Source of the DNA: Inhella crocodyli
GTDB taxonomy: Bacteria; Pseudomonadota; Gammaproteobacteria; Burkholderiales; Burkholderiaceae_C
Length of the DNA: 64,000 nt
Assembly (NCBI RefSeq): GCF_004004565.1
Contig: NZ_SACM01000001.1
Span: 1,612,001 to 1,676,000, forward strand
Direction: 5' to 3'
The notes beneath the pieces were generated by a model. The model made no database searches, was not told where the DNA came from, and saw only the letters and a program-made list of their open reading frames with translations. A program made the position numbers and the translations under genes. This document shows, in pieces, positions 52,985 through 61,912 of the stretch. Each line of letters starts with the position of its first letter. Position 1 is the stretch's first letter.

Positions 52985-55279
52985 TCAGCGGCTGGCGTTG
53001 GCATCGGCCACGGTCAAGGCCGTCAAGTTGACGATGCGCCGCACGGTGGCGCTGGGCGTCAGGATGTGCACAGGCTTGGCCGCCCCGAGCAGCACCGGGC
53101 CGATGGCAATGCCGCCGCCGGCCGCCGTTTTCAACAAGTTGTAGGCGATGTTGGCCGCATCGATGTTGGGCAGCACCAACAAGTTCGCTTCGCCCGACAG
53201 GGTGCTGCGGGGCATGAGCTTGGCACGGTAGTCGGCATCCAGGGCGGTGTCGCCGTGCATCTCGCCGTCCACCTCCAGCCATGGGGCTTGGTCGTGGAGC
53301 AGGGCCAGGGTCTCGCGCATCTTGAGCGCCGACGGCTGGTTGCTCGAGCCGAAGTTGCTGTGGCTGAGCAAGGCCGCCTTGGGCCGCAAGCCGAAGCGGC
53401 GCATTTCCTCCGCCGCCATGATCGTGATCTCGGCCAACTGCGCCGCCGTCGGGTCGTAGTTGATGTGCGTGTCGACCAGCATGACCTGCCGGCCGGGCAG
53501 CACCAGACCGTTCATGCAGGCGTAGGTGTTGACGCCCGCGCGCTTGCCGATGATCTGGTCGATGTAGGCCAAGTGGTTGGCCGTGCTGTGCCACGTGCCA
53601 CACAACATGCCATCGGCCTCACCCTTGTGCAGCAACATGGCGCTGACCAAGGTCAGGCGCCGGCGCATCTCGATCTTGGCCAACTGCTCGGTGATGCCCT
53701 TGCGCTCGCCCATGCGGTGGTAGGTCTGCCAAAAGTCCCGGTAGCGCGGGTCGTTCTCGATGTTGCAGACCTCGAACTCCTTGCCCGGACGAACCCGCAG
53801 GCCAAAGCGCTCGCAGCGCTTCTCGATCACCGCCGGGCGGCCCACGAGGATGGGCTGGGCCAGGCCCTCGTCCACCACGACCTGGACAGCCCGCAGCACG
53901 CGCTCGTCCTCGCCCTCGGCGTACACGACCCGCTTGGCCTTGGCCCGCTTGGCGATGCTGAAGATGGGCTTCATCGTCGTGCCACTGGCGTAGACGAAGC
54001 TTTGCAGCTTTTCCCGGTAGGCGTCGAAGTCGGCGATCGGGCGTTGGGCCACGCCGCTGTCCATCGCCGCCTGGGCCACGGCCGGGGCGATGCGCATCAT
54101 CAAGCGCGGATCGAAGGGCTTGGGGATCAGGTACTCGGGCCCGAAGCTCAGCGAAGCGCCGGCGTACGCGGCCGCCACCACCTCGCTCTGCTCCGCCTGC
54201 GCCAATTCCGCGATGGCATGCACCGCGGCCACTTCCATCTCATCGGTGATGGTGGTCGCACCGCTGTCCAACGCGCCCCGGAAGATGTACGGGAAGCACA
54301 AGACGTTGTTGACCTGGTTGGGGTAGTCGCTGCGACCCGTGGCCATGATGGCGTCGTCGCGCACCGCCGCCACCTCTTCGGGCAGGATTTCCGGCGTGGG
54401 GTTGGCCAATGCCAAGATCAAAGGGCGAGGCCCCATGGCCTTGACCATGTCGGGCTTGAGCACGCCGCCGGCCGACAGACCGAGGAACACGTCGGCGTCT
54501 TGGATGACCTCGGCCAACTTGCGCGCATCGGTCTTCTGGGCGAACTGCACCTTGTCCGGGTCCATCAGCTCGGTGCGTCCTTCGTAGACGACGCCCGCCA
54601 AATCGGTCACCCAAATGTTGTGGCGAGGCACCCCCAGCTTCACCAACAGGTTCAAGCAAGCCAATGCGGCGGCGCCGGCACCGCTGGTCACGAGCTTGAT
54701 CTCGTCGAGCTTCTTGCCCACCACCTTCAAGCCGTTCATCAAGGCCGCCCCCACCACGATGGCGGTGCCATGCTGGTCGTCGTGGAAGACGGGAATCTTC
54801 ATGCGCGAACGCAAGGCCCGCTCCACCTCGAAGCAATCGGGCGCCTTGATGTCTTCGAGGTTGATGCCTCCGAAGGTCGGCTCCAAGGCCGCGATGATCT
54901 CCACCAGCTTCTTGGGGTCGCGCTCGCGCAGTTCGATGTCGAACACATCGATCCCGGCGAACTTCTTGAACAGGACCGCCTTGCCCTCCATCACCGGCTT
55001 GGCGGCCTCGGGCCCGATGTCACCCAGGCCCAGCACCGCAGTCCCGTTGGTGACCACGGCCACCAAGTTGCCACGGGCGGTGTAGCGGAAGATCGACGAC
55101 GGGTCGTCGACGATGGCTTCGCAAGCCGCGGCCACGCCGGGCGAGTAGGCCAGGGCCAGGTCGCGTTGGTTCACCAAGGACTTGGTGGCCGAGATCGCCA
55201 GCTTCCCCGGCGTTGGGAACTCGTGGTACTCCAGGGCGGCTTGGCGGAGTTGGGCGCGTTGTTCTTCGGTGGACGGCAT
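52985..55279 (-). CDS. maeB: NADP-dependent malic enzyme MaeB
   Basis: Oxidatively decarboxylates malate to pyruvate, giving NADPH. The 764-residue protein has the MaeB layout: N-terminal malic-enzyme and NAD-binding domains (residues ~1-430: ALAYSPGVAAAC, DIGPEAAKPVMEGKAVLFK, VFHDDQHGTAIVV, TSGAGAAALA) and a C-terminal phosphotransacetylase-like domain (~430-764) that is regulatory, binding acetyl-CoA in E. coli. NADPH supply suits PHA or lipid synthesis. It is divergent from thiL. The 241 bases after its stop hold the RNase promoter; I found no clear maeB terminator there. Confidence 0.95.
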   Translation of the reverse strand: MPSTEEQRAQLRQAALEYHEFPTPGKLAISATKSLVNQRDLALAYSPGVAAACEAIVDDPSSIFRYTARGNLVAVVTNGTAVLGLGDIGPEAAKPVMEGKAVLFKKFAGIDVFDIELRERDPKKLVEIIAALEPTFGGINLEDIKAPDCFEVERALRSRMKIPVFHDDQHGTAIVVGAALMNGLKVVGKKLDEIKLVTSGAGAAALACLNLLVKLGVPRHNIWVTDLAGVVYEGRTELMDPDKVQFAQKTDARKLAEVIQDADVFLGLSAGGVLKPDMVKAMGPRPLILALANPTPEILPEEVAAVRDDAIMATGRSDYPNQVNNVLCFPYIFRGALDSGATTITDEMEVAAVHAIAELAQAEQSEVVAAAYAGASLSFGPEYLIPKPFDPRLMMRIAPAVAQAAMDSGVAQRPIADFDAYREKLQSFVYASGTTMKPIFSIAKRAKAKRVVYAEGEDERVLRAVQVVVDEGLAQPILVGRPAVIEKRCERFGLRVRPGKEFEVCNIENDPRYRDFWQTYHRMGERKGITEQLAKIEMRRRLTLVSAMLLHKGEADGMLCGTWHSTANHLAYIDQIIGKRAGVNTYACMNGLVLPGRQVMLVDTHINYDPTAAQLAEITIMAAEEMRRFGLRPKAALLSHSNFGSSNQPSALKMRETLALLHDQAPWLEVDGEMHGDTALDADYRAKLMPRSTLSGEANLLVLPNIDAANIAYNLLKTAAGGGIAIGPVLLGAAKPVHILTPSATVRRIVNLTALTVADANASR

Positions 55280-55368
55280 GGCTGAGCGCAGTGGTTCGCG
55301 AGGGGCACTGAGTGTGCCGCAAGCCCCTACGATGCCGCCCTTCTTTCATGCCAAGCCCGCATGCCGGT

Positions 55369-56337
55369 ATGGCCCTCGGTGAATTCGAACTGATCCGTCG
55401 CTTTTTCGACCGCCCGACCGCCCACGCGGGCGTGGTGCACGGCGTGGGCGACGACTGCGCGGTGCTGGCGCCCTCCCCGGGCCACCAATGGCTGGTGAGC
55501 ACCGACATGCTGGTCGAGGGGCGTCACTTCCTGTCCACCGTCGACCCGGAAGCCCTGGGCCACAAGGCCTTGGCGGTCAACCTCAGCGACCTCGCCGCCT
55601 GCGGCGCCACACCACGCGCCGTGTTCCTAGCCCTGGCGCTGCCCCGGGCCGATGCGGCGTGGCTCGAGGCCTTCGCCCGCGGGCTGTTCCAGTTGGCCGA
55701 CGCCCATGGCGTCGCCTTGGCCGGGGGCGACACCACGGCCGGTCCGTTGAACCTGTGCATCACCGCCATGGGCGAAGCCCCGGCGGGCCAGGCCCTCCTG
55801 CGCAGCGGCGCCCAGCCCGGCGACACGCTGTGGGTCAGCGGTACCCTCGGCGACGCCCGTTTGGCGCTGGAGGCGTTTCGCGGCACGGTCGCCCTGACCG
55901 GCGAGGCCTTCGCCGCCACCCGACTGCGCATGGAACGCCCGACGCCGCGCGTGGCGCTGGGGCAAGCCTTGCGGGGACTGGCCACCAGCGCCGTCGACGT
56001 GTCCGACGGCTTGCTGGGGGACCTCGCGCATGTTTTGGCGGCATCCGACGTCGGCGCCGAGTTGCAAGCCGATGCACTGCCGCGAGGCGCTCACCTGGCG
56101 GCCCAGCCCTTGGACCTGCAACGCCTGTGCACGCTGACAGGGGGCGACGACTACGAGCTGGTGTTCACCGCGCCGGCCGACGGCGATGACGCGGTGCGCG
56201 CTGCCGCCGCACGCAGCGACACCCCCGTGACCCGCATCGGTCGCATCACCGCCGAGCCCGGCCTGAGCTGCGTGGATGCCCAAGGCCAGCCCGTACCTGC
56301 CCCCGGCGCGAGCTTCGACCACTTCCGCAACCCATGA
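55369..56337 (+). CDS. thiL: Thiamine-monophosphate kinase
   Basis: Phosphorylates thiamine phosphate to thiamine diphosphate. The 322-residue ATP-dependent enzyme of the PurM/ThiL fold has GEFELIRRFF at the N-terminus, GVGDDCAVL (substrate-site Asp pair), LVSTDMLVEGRHF, NLSDLAACGATPR and GGDTTAGP. The ATG at 55369 was chosen as the family start over 55312. TACGAT at 55328-55333 is a possible -10. The stop overlaps the pgpA start by four bases. No TPP riboswitch was seen. Confidence 0.93.
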   Translation: MALGEFELIRRFFDRPTAHAGVVHGVGDDCAVLAPSPGHQWLVSTDMLVEGRHFLSTVDPEALGHKALAVNLSDLAACGATPRAVFLALALPRADAAWLEAFARGLFQLADAHGVALAGGDTTAGPLNLCITAMGEAPAGQALLRSGAQPGDTLWVSGTLGDARLALEAFRGTVALTGEAFAATRLRMERPTPRVALGQALRGLATSAVDVSDGLLGDLAHVLAASDVGAELQADALPRGAHLAAQPLDLQRLCTLTGGDDYELVFTAPADGDDAVRAAAARSDTPVTRIGRITAEPGLSCVDAQGQPVPAPGASFDHFRNP

Positions 56338-56864
56338 TCGCGCAGCCCACCTTCGGCTTCATGGCCCGCCACCCCGCGCGCTGGATCGCGCTGGGGTTTG
56401 GCGCCGGCCTCGCCCCCAAAGCCCCGGGCACGGTGGGCACGCTGTGGGCCTGGGCGGCGTTTTTGGCGTTGGAGCGTTTCTTGGGGCCGCAGCCTTGGGG
56501 CTGGATCGTGCTGATCGGCACCCTCGTCGGCGCCTGGGCTTGCACCCGCTGCGCGCAGCACCTGGGCGTGGCCGATCCCGGCAGCATCGTGTGGGACGAG
56601 GTGCTGGCCTTCTGGCTCGTGCTGTGGGTGGCGCAACCCGCGCTGCTTTGGCAGCAAACGCTGCTGTTCGCGCTGTTCCGCTTCTTTGACGCGGCCAAGC
56701 CGGGCCCCGTGGGCTGGGCCGACCGCTTGTTCAAGGCCGAGCGCGGCGCCCCCATCGGCTGGGCCCAAGGCTGGGGCATCCTCGTGGACGACTTCGTGGC
56801 CGCCGGCTGTACCCTGTTCGCCTGGGCCCTTGGCGTGGCCCTGCATTCCGCCTTGGGGAGATGA
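56334..56864 (+). CDS. pgpA: Phosphatidylglycerophosphatase A
   Basis: Dephosphorylates phosphatidylglycerophosphate to phosphatidylglycerol. The 176-residue membrane protein has the PgpA signatures GAGLAPKAPGTVGTL, the DPGSIVWDEVLAFW catalytic stretch and FRFFDAAKPGPVGWADR, plus WGILVDDFVAA near the end, with about four membrane helices. The start overlaps thiL by four bases and pncC follows four bases after, the common thiL-pgpA-pncC order of proteobacteria. Confidence 0.95.
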   Translation: MIAQPTFGFMARHPARWIALGFGAGLAPKAPGTVGTLWAWAAFLALERFLGPQPWGWIVLIGTLVGAWACTRCAQHLGVADPGSIVWDEVLAFWLVLWVAQPALLWQQTLLFALFRFFDAAKPGPVGWADRLFKAERGAPIGWAQGWGILVDDFVAAGCTLFAWALGVALHSALGR

Positions 56865-56868
56865 AGCC

Positions 56869-57366
56869 ATGTTCAGCGACGACACCGACCTGATCCAACG
56901 CATCGCCGTGGCCTTGATTCGGCGCAAGGAGTGCATGGGCGTGGCCGAGAGTTGCACCGGCGGCCTGATCGGTGCGGCCTGCACCTCGTTGTCGGGCTCG
57001 AGCCAGTGGTTCGAGCGCGGCGTGATCAGCTACAGCGACCAGGCCAAGACCGAGTTGCTGGGGGTGCCACCGGCCCTGATCGCTCTGCACGGGTCGGTGA
57101 GCGAGGCGGTCGCTGGCCACATGGCGCGGGGATTGCTCGCACACGCACCGCTGGACTGGGCACTGGCCGTGACTGGGATCGCAGGGCCCACAGGCGGCAG
57201 TGCGGACAAGCCGGTGGGCACCGTCTGGCTGGCCCTGGCGCACAACGGACGCCTGCTGCGGGTGTGGCGCGAGCAGTTCCCGGGCACGCGCCAAGCGGTC
57301 CGCATGGCCACCGTGCGCGCCGGCCTCATGGCCTTGGCCGACGCGGTGGAAGAGCAGGACGCTTGA
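56869..57366 (+). CDS. pncC: Nicotinamide-nucleotide amidohydrolase PncC (CinA C-terminal type)
   Basis: Deamidates NMN to nicotinate mononucleotide, recycling NAD breakdown products. The 165-residue stand-alone CinA C-terminal domain has GVAESCTGGLIGAACTSLSGSS with the catalytic Ser, FERGVISYSDQAKTELLGV and AVTGIAGPTGGSADKPVGTVW. The ATG at 56869 was chosen from the family N-terminus. The stop TGA abuts the opposing EAL-gene stop as TGATCA. Confidence 0.95.
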   Translation: MFSDDTDLIQRIAVALIRRKECMGVAESCTGGLIGAACTSLSGSSQWFERGVISYSDQAKTELLGVPPALIALHGSVSEAVAGHMARGLLAHAPLDWALAVTGIAGPTGGSADKPVGTVWLALAHNGRLLRVWREQFPGTRQAVRMATVRAGLMALADAVEEQDA

Positions 57367-59709
57367 TCAGCCCTGGGCCCGTGCGCGGGCCCAGGCCAGG
57401 AACTGGTCGGCCGGCATGGGCTTGGCGATGAAATAGCCCTGCGCCTCGTCGCAGCCCATGGCCGCCAAGAGGTCCAAAGCGCCCTGGGTTTCGATGCCTT
57501 CGGCGACCACCGACTTCTTGAGGTTGTGGGCCAGGTTGATGGTGGAGCGCACGATCTCCCGATCGCCCTCGTCGGCCTCCATGCCGAAGACGAAGCTTTG
57601 GTCGATCTTCAGTTCGCGCACCGGCAGTTGCTTCAGGTAGGCCAAGGACGAGTAGCCGGTGCCGAAGTCGTCGATGGACAGCTTGAACCCTTGCTGCGCC
57701 AAGTCTTTCGCCGTGGCCAGGGCTCGCGCCGGGTCGTCCATGATGGCGCTTTCGGTGATCTCCAGGCACAGCAGGCTGGGGTCGCCGCCTTCGGCGGCCA
57801 ACCAAGCCTGGATCTTGCCCGGCAGATCGGCATCGAGCAGGTCGCGGGTCGACAGGTTGACGCTGATGCGCAGGACCTCGCCCTGCGCACGCGCCTGCAC
57901 CGCAAACCGCAGCGACTCGATCAGCATCCAGCGGGACAGCTCGCGGATGAAACCGGTCTGCTCGGCAAAAGGGATGAACAAGCCCGGCGGCACCAAACCG
58001 CGCACCGGGTGCTGCCAGCGCACGAGGGCCTCGGCCCCCTCCACGCGCTGCGAGCGCAAGTTCAGTTTGGGCTGCAGGTAGAGCCGCAACTCGTGGTGTT
58101 CCACCGCCTGGCGCAACTCGGAGAGCAAGCCCAGCGACGCACGACTCCGGTCGTCGAGGCTGTCGTCGTACACCTTGACCCCGGCTTGCGTGCGTTTCGC
58201 CGCGTGCATGGCCTGCTCGGCGCGGGACACCAGGCCTTCGGGCTCGCGGGCATGGCGAAGGGCGAGGGCGATGCCGATGGCGGCCCCGACATCGACCGTT
58301 TGCGCGCCCAAGCACATGGGGTCCTCGAAGGCTTCGAGCACGCGCCTTGCTAAGTCCATGGCCGGCGCTTCTTCGCCACCGGGCACCGCGATGGCGAATT
58401 CGTCGCCCCCCACCCGCGCCAGCAAAGCCTCGTCCCCAACACAGCCTTGAAGCCTTTGGGTCACCTGCTGCAAGAGCTGGTCCCCCACGTCACGGCCCAG
58501 CACGTCGTTCACGTGCTTGAAGCGGTCGAGGTTGAGCATCAAGAGCCCCGTCGGCTGCAGGGGCTGCAAGCGCTGCAGGAACTGCACGCGGTTGGGCAGG
58601 CCGGTGAGCGGATCCCAAAACGCCAATCGCTGGACTTCGCGTTCGCGGTCGCGAATGCCCAGGCGCATGTGCTCGAGCGACTGGGCCAGTTCCTGGACTT
58701 CGCTGAGGTCGGAGGACGCGGTCACCGGGCCCTCGTAATCGCCCTCCCCCAGGCGCTCGGCCGAGCGCGCCAAGGCTTGGATGGGGCGACTGACGCGCCG
58801 GGCCGTCAACACGGCACCCACCGCGAAGGCCAAGATCCCCAAGACGTTCAGACCGATCAAAGCCAACTGCAGGTCCTTGAACGATCGGAGTGTCAGGCGG
58901 TACGGCACCCACAGCAGCGCTCGCACTTCCGGAGTGCCGGCGGACGCGTTGGCCGGCAACAAAGTCACCCACCGCGCGCGCAACCGGCCCTCGTCGGCAT
59001 CCAGCAAATTCAAGGCATCTCGGTCGACCCCCGAGCCGTCCGTTTGTTGCAGGAAGGCCAACTGGGCATCCTCCACGACCAAGGGAGGTGCCACGCTGCC
59101 CGACCCACGAAGTTGGATGAGGCTTCCCACGTTGGTCAGGGTCAACAACTGCTCAAGCAGGTCCCGGTCCAGCTTGAACCCCATCACCACGTGCCCAATG
59201 ACCAAGGGCGCCCGAACCGGAACCTGCACCAATTGGTAAAGCTGCCCCTCGATCACCGTCAGTTGCAGGTCGTTGCCCTCGTCGGATGCGAACTTCAGCA
59301 CCTGGAGACCGATCGCCGCCCCTTCGGCGGCCAGCATCCGGCCGCCCACGTCGAAGTAGGCCGCCAGGTCGGCGCCGATGCGCTTGCCGTGGTTGTCCAG
59401 CGCGTCACGCAGGGTGGCCAGGTCCTCGTCGCGCGTCAGCCCCTGGCCCAACGCCGAGCGAAATCCGTAGTCCTGGGCCAGCAGCTCCACCGCAGCGCTC
59501 TTGCGGGCGGCGCGCTGCTGGAGAAGGATTGTCAAGATGCCCCTGCCCACGTCCAACTCGCCATCGAGAGTGCGCTCAGCCTGGCGATCGAGCGCGTAGC
59601 GAACGAAGCCAAAGTTGGCCACCTGGATGACCAGCAAGAGCCCCAAGAACAGGGCCACGATGCGCCCTTGCAGGCGCCTCAGGTCCAAAAAGGCCGGGCG
59701 CCGCCTCAC
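57367..59709 (-). CDS. Membrane dCACHE-HAMP-GGDEF-EAL c-di-GMP enzyme
   Basis: The 780-residue protein has a first membrane helix (~16-37), a periplasmic domain of ~240 residues resembling dCACHE_3 (QAERTLDGELDVG, DALDNHGKRIGADLAAYFD), a second helix (~281-302), HAMP, GGDEF (~355-515) and EAL (~525-780). The GGDEF motif is intact (VGGDEF) but the inhibitory RxxD site is missing. The EAL active site is complete: EALVRW, SIDDFGTGYSS, KIDQSF, AEGIET. It is probably a phosphodiesterase with regulatory or dual activity. The GTG at 59709 overlaps the cupredoxin stop as GTGA; an earlier GTG at 59724 is also in frame. Confidence 0.9.
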   Translation of the reverse strand: MRRRPAFLDLRRLQGRIVALFLGLLLVIQVANFGFVRYALDRQAERTLDGELDVGRGILTILLQQRAARKSAAVELLAQDYGFRSALGQGLTRDEDLATLRDALDNHGKRIGADLAAYFDVGGRMLAAEGAAIGLQVLKFASDEGNDLQLTVIEGQLYQLVQVPVRAPLVIGHVVMGFKLDRDLLEQLLTLTNVGSLIQLRGSGSVAPPLVVEDAQLAFLQQTDGSGVDRDALNLLDADEGRLRARWVTLLPANASAGTPEVRALLWVPYRLTLRSFKDLQLALIGLNVLGILAFAVGAVLTARRVSRPIQALARSAERLGEGDYEGPVTASSDLSEVQELAQSLEHMRLGIRDREREVQRLAFWDPLTGLPNRVQFLQRLQPLQPTGLLMLNLDRFKHVNDVLGRDVGDQLLQQVTQRLQGCVGDEALLARVGGDEFAIAVPGGEEAPAMDLARRVLEAFEDPMCLGAQTVDVGAAIGIALALRHAREPEGLVSRAEQAMHAAKRTQAGVKVYDDSLDDRSRASLGLLSELRQAVEHHELRLYLQPKLNLRSQRVEGAEALVRWQHPVRGLVPPGLFIPFAEQTGFIRELSRWMLIESLRFAVQARAQGEVLRISVNLSTRDLLDADLPGKIQAWLAAEGGDPSLLCLEITESAIMDDPARALATAKDLAQQGFKLSIDDFGTGYSSLAYLKQLPVRELKIDQSFVFGMEADEGDREIVRSTINLAHNLKKSVVAEGIETQGALDLLAAMGCDEAQGYFIAKPMPADQFLAWARARAQG

Positions 59710-60296
59710 AGCGGCAACACCCACTCGAGCGTGCCCCCTTCAGGCTTGGCCGGCTGGGCCAACAAGGCCGCATCGGGCAGCTTCGGGTGCCACGCCCGCA
59801 ACACCTGACCGCCTTGCTCAAATCGCACGCGCCCCTGGGCGTCGCTGATGGCGAAGTTCGGCGTGTCGAGCACCACGATGGTGGCGCTCATCTGGTCGTG
59901 GATGTTGCAGCCCGTGGCCACGACCCCGCTCTTGTCAAACTTCACCGGCGGCGCGGCCTTCCCCAAGTAGAGCTTGAGCTCAAAGGGTTTGGTGGGCGAG
60001 AACGAATAAACGTGGTGCCGCACCTTGTCGTGGTTCGGGAAGTGAACCTCGGTGCCGGTCTGGACCACCAGCAAGCGCGGCTCGAACTGGCGGTCGCGCT
60101 GGCCCATTTCGGCCTGCGTGCCCGCCTTGGCCAACTTGGGCTCTCCCGCTCGCTCCAGGCCCACCACGGCGCCGGCCACGGGCGCCCCTTGGCGGTCGCG
60201 CAGTTGCACCACGAGCGGCGCGGCCAAGCACGCCTGCGCCCCCAGGGCAAGGCCCAAGGCCCCCAGCACCGCTCTTGCCACCCTCCGTGCCCCCAT
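59706..60296 (-). CDS. Periplasmic cupredoxin-like protein
   Basis: The 196-residue protein has a signal peptide (residues ~1-25) and a cupredoxin-type beta-sandwich. A full type 1 copper ligand set is visible: His94 or His95 in VRHHVY, Cys130, His133 and Met136 in GCNIHDQM. Such proteins are often annotated as methylamine utilisation or plastocyanin-like, but no methylamine genes lie here. The C-terminal part (residues 150-196) adds a further beta-rich segment. It lies 36 bases after holA and overlaps the c-di-GMP enzyme start by four bases; it may pass a copper or redox signal to it (hypothesis). Confidence 0.8.
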   Translation of the reverse strand: MGARRVARAVLGALGLALGAQACLAAPLVVQLRDRQGAPVAGAVVGLERAGEPKLAKAGTQAEMGQRDRQFEPRLLVVQTGTEVHFPNHDKVRHHVYSFSPTKPFELKLYLGKAAPPVKFDKSGVVATGCNIHDQMSATIVVLDTPNFAISDAQGRVRFEQGGQVLRAWHPKLPDAALLAQPAKPEGGTLEWVLPL

Positions 60297-60332
60297 GCGC
60301 AGCTCCGTGTTTGTGTGCGCGTCAACGATAGC

Positions 60333-61406
60333 TCAGGCCGCGAGGTGCAAACGGGCGGCTTGCGCAGGGCGTTGGGCCGCCAGGATCATCAGCACCCATT
60401 GGCGCAACGCGGCCCAGGGCTCCTCGGGCCAGCCTGGGGCGCGCAGGCCCTTGCACAAGCCGTCCACCACGCTCGCCGCCTGCACCAAACCATCGAGCGC
60501 GCGCGGGCTCATCTTGGGCAGGGCCCGCTCCAAAACCTGGACGCGCTGCCCCCAGACCCGCGCCTCGCGCCAGGCCATCGGCAAGGGTTGCCCCCCAGCC
60601 TTGGCATGGGCGGCACGCCGCAGCGCGCGCACGTCGTCGGCCAACAACCAGTGCAGGCGAACCGCGGCCTCGCCTTCGGCTTGCAAAGCATCCAAGAGCC
60701 GCAGGGTTCGGGCCAGGTCGCCCGCCCACAAGGCTTCGCTCAATTGACCGGCCTCGAAGCGGGCCACGTCGCTCACCGCCTCGTCGATGGTAGCCACGTC
60801 CAGGATGCCGTCCGGGCGCAGCAGGGCGAGCTTTTCCAACTCCTGCTGGGCCGCCAGCAGGTTCCCTTCGACGCGCTCCACCAAGAGCAGCAGGGCCTGC
60901 TGGCCCTCCTCGCCGTCGGCCAGCTGCAGGCCCAGTTGGTGCGCGCGACGTGCCAGCCAAGTGGGCAGCGCACGCCGCTCGATCGGGTCGGCCCGCAAGG
61001 TGATGCCGGCGCCGTCCAGCGCACGGAACCAGGCACTCTCCAACTGGGTCTTGTCCAGTCGAGGCAGGGTCACCAGCAGGAGGAGCTCAGGGCCGAGCGA
61101 CTCGCACAAGCGCTGAATCGCCTCGCCCCCCTCCTTGCCGGGCTTGCCGCCAGGGATGCGCAACTCCACGATCTGCGCCTCGGCGAAGAGGGACAAGGAA
61201 CTGGCTTGCGCTTGCACCGCGCTCCAGTCGAAATGGCTGCCGGCCACGGTGAACACCTGCCGTTCCGTGAAGCCCCGCCCCCGGGCCGCCGCGCGGATGG
61301 CGTCGGTGGCCTCCTGGGCCAGCAGCGCCTCGTCGCCCCACACCGTGTAGGCGCTCCGCAAGCCTTGCGCCAGGTGCGCAGCCAGGCCGTCGAGCTTGAT
61401 TTGCAT
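60333..61406 (-). CDS. holA: DNA polymerase III subunit delta
   Basis: The 357-residue delta subunit opens the beta clamp in the clamp-loader complex. Family marks are VWGDEALLAQEATDAIR (residues ~22-38), LVTLPRLDKTQLES, WLARRAHQLGLQLADGEEG and NLLAAQQELEKLALL. The length is close to E. coli HolA (343). It starts 14 bases after lptE in the conserved leuS-lptE-holA operon. The ATG at 61406 was chosen as the family start rather than the longer frame to 61637. Confidence 0.93.
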   Translation of the reverse strand: MQIKLDGLAAHLAQGLRSAYTVWGDEALLAQEATDAIRAAARGRGFTERQVFTVAGSHFDWSAVQAQASSLSLFAEAQIVELRIPGGKPGKEGGEAIQRLCESLGPELLLLVTLPRLDKTQLESAWFRALDGAGITLRADPIERRALPTWLARRAHQLGLQLADGEEGQQALLLLVERVEGNLLAAQQELEKLALLRPDGILDVATIDEAVSDVARFEAGQLSEALWAGDLARTLRLLDALQAEGEAAVRLHWLLADDVRALRRAAHAKAGGQPLPMAWREARVWGQRVQVLERALPKMSPRALDGLVQAASVVDGLCKGLRAPGWPEEPWAALRQWVLMILAAQRPAQAARLHLAA

Positions 61407-61420
61407 GCGCGCGTTCCGGC

Positions 61421-61912
61421 TCAGCGGCTGGGCTTGAGGGCCGCGAGGCGACGCATCAGCAGGGCCACGGCGTCTTGCACCATGGCCCGACGCAGTTCGG
61501 CCTCCTCTCGCTCTTTGGCCAAGGCGATCGCTTCGGTCGTCGTCAGGTCGCGGGTCAAGCGCATCTGGGTCAGCGGCAGCAAGAGCTCGTCGCCCGGCGT
61601 GGTGACCCGGTACTCCATCACGAGCTGCAACTGCCACTCGCGCACCTGCCCGGCGGCCGTGCTGGCCACGGCCACCTTGGAGTGCTCTTCGCGCTGCACC
61701 TCCAGCACCACCTGCGACTGCGGCGCCGCAACCACCCCCATGGGCAGGCTGCTCAGAGCACGCACCAAGGCGTCCCGAACCGGCGAGGAGCTGGGGAAAC
61801 CCACCAAGGCCAGCCGCTCGAATTCGAAGCGCGGCGCCCCGCGCGGCGCGAATCCGCAGCCGGACACGGCCACCACCCCGGCGCCACCCAGCACGAGCGC
61901 ACGACGCCGCAT
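61421..61912 (-). CDS. lptE: LPS-assembly lipoprotein LptE
   Basis: The 163-residue outer-membrane lipoprotein plugs the LptD barrel. It has a short signal and a lipobox VSGC (Cys19), then the LptE-type fold with the conserved late ALAKEREEAELRRAMVQDAVALLMRRL helix. The ATG at 61912 shares one base with the leuS stop (TGATG), an alternative GTG being at 61915. Its partner lptD is 12 kb away on the other strand. Confidence 0.92.
   Translation of the reverse strand: MRRRALVLGGAGVVAVSGCGFAPRGAPRFEFERLALVGFPSSSPVRDALVRALSSLPMGVVAAPQSQVVLEVQREEHSKVAVASTAAGQVREWQLQLVMEYRVTTPGDELLLPLTQMRLTRDLTTTEAIALAKEREEAELRRAMVQDAVALLMRRLAALKPSR

Noticed and set aside
52737-53144. 135-codon plus-strand frame between RNase and maeB
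   Set aside because: It runs over the RNase promoter and antisense to maeB, with no recognisable protein features.
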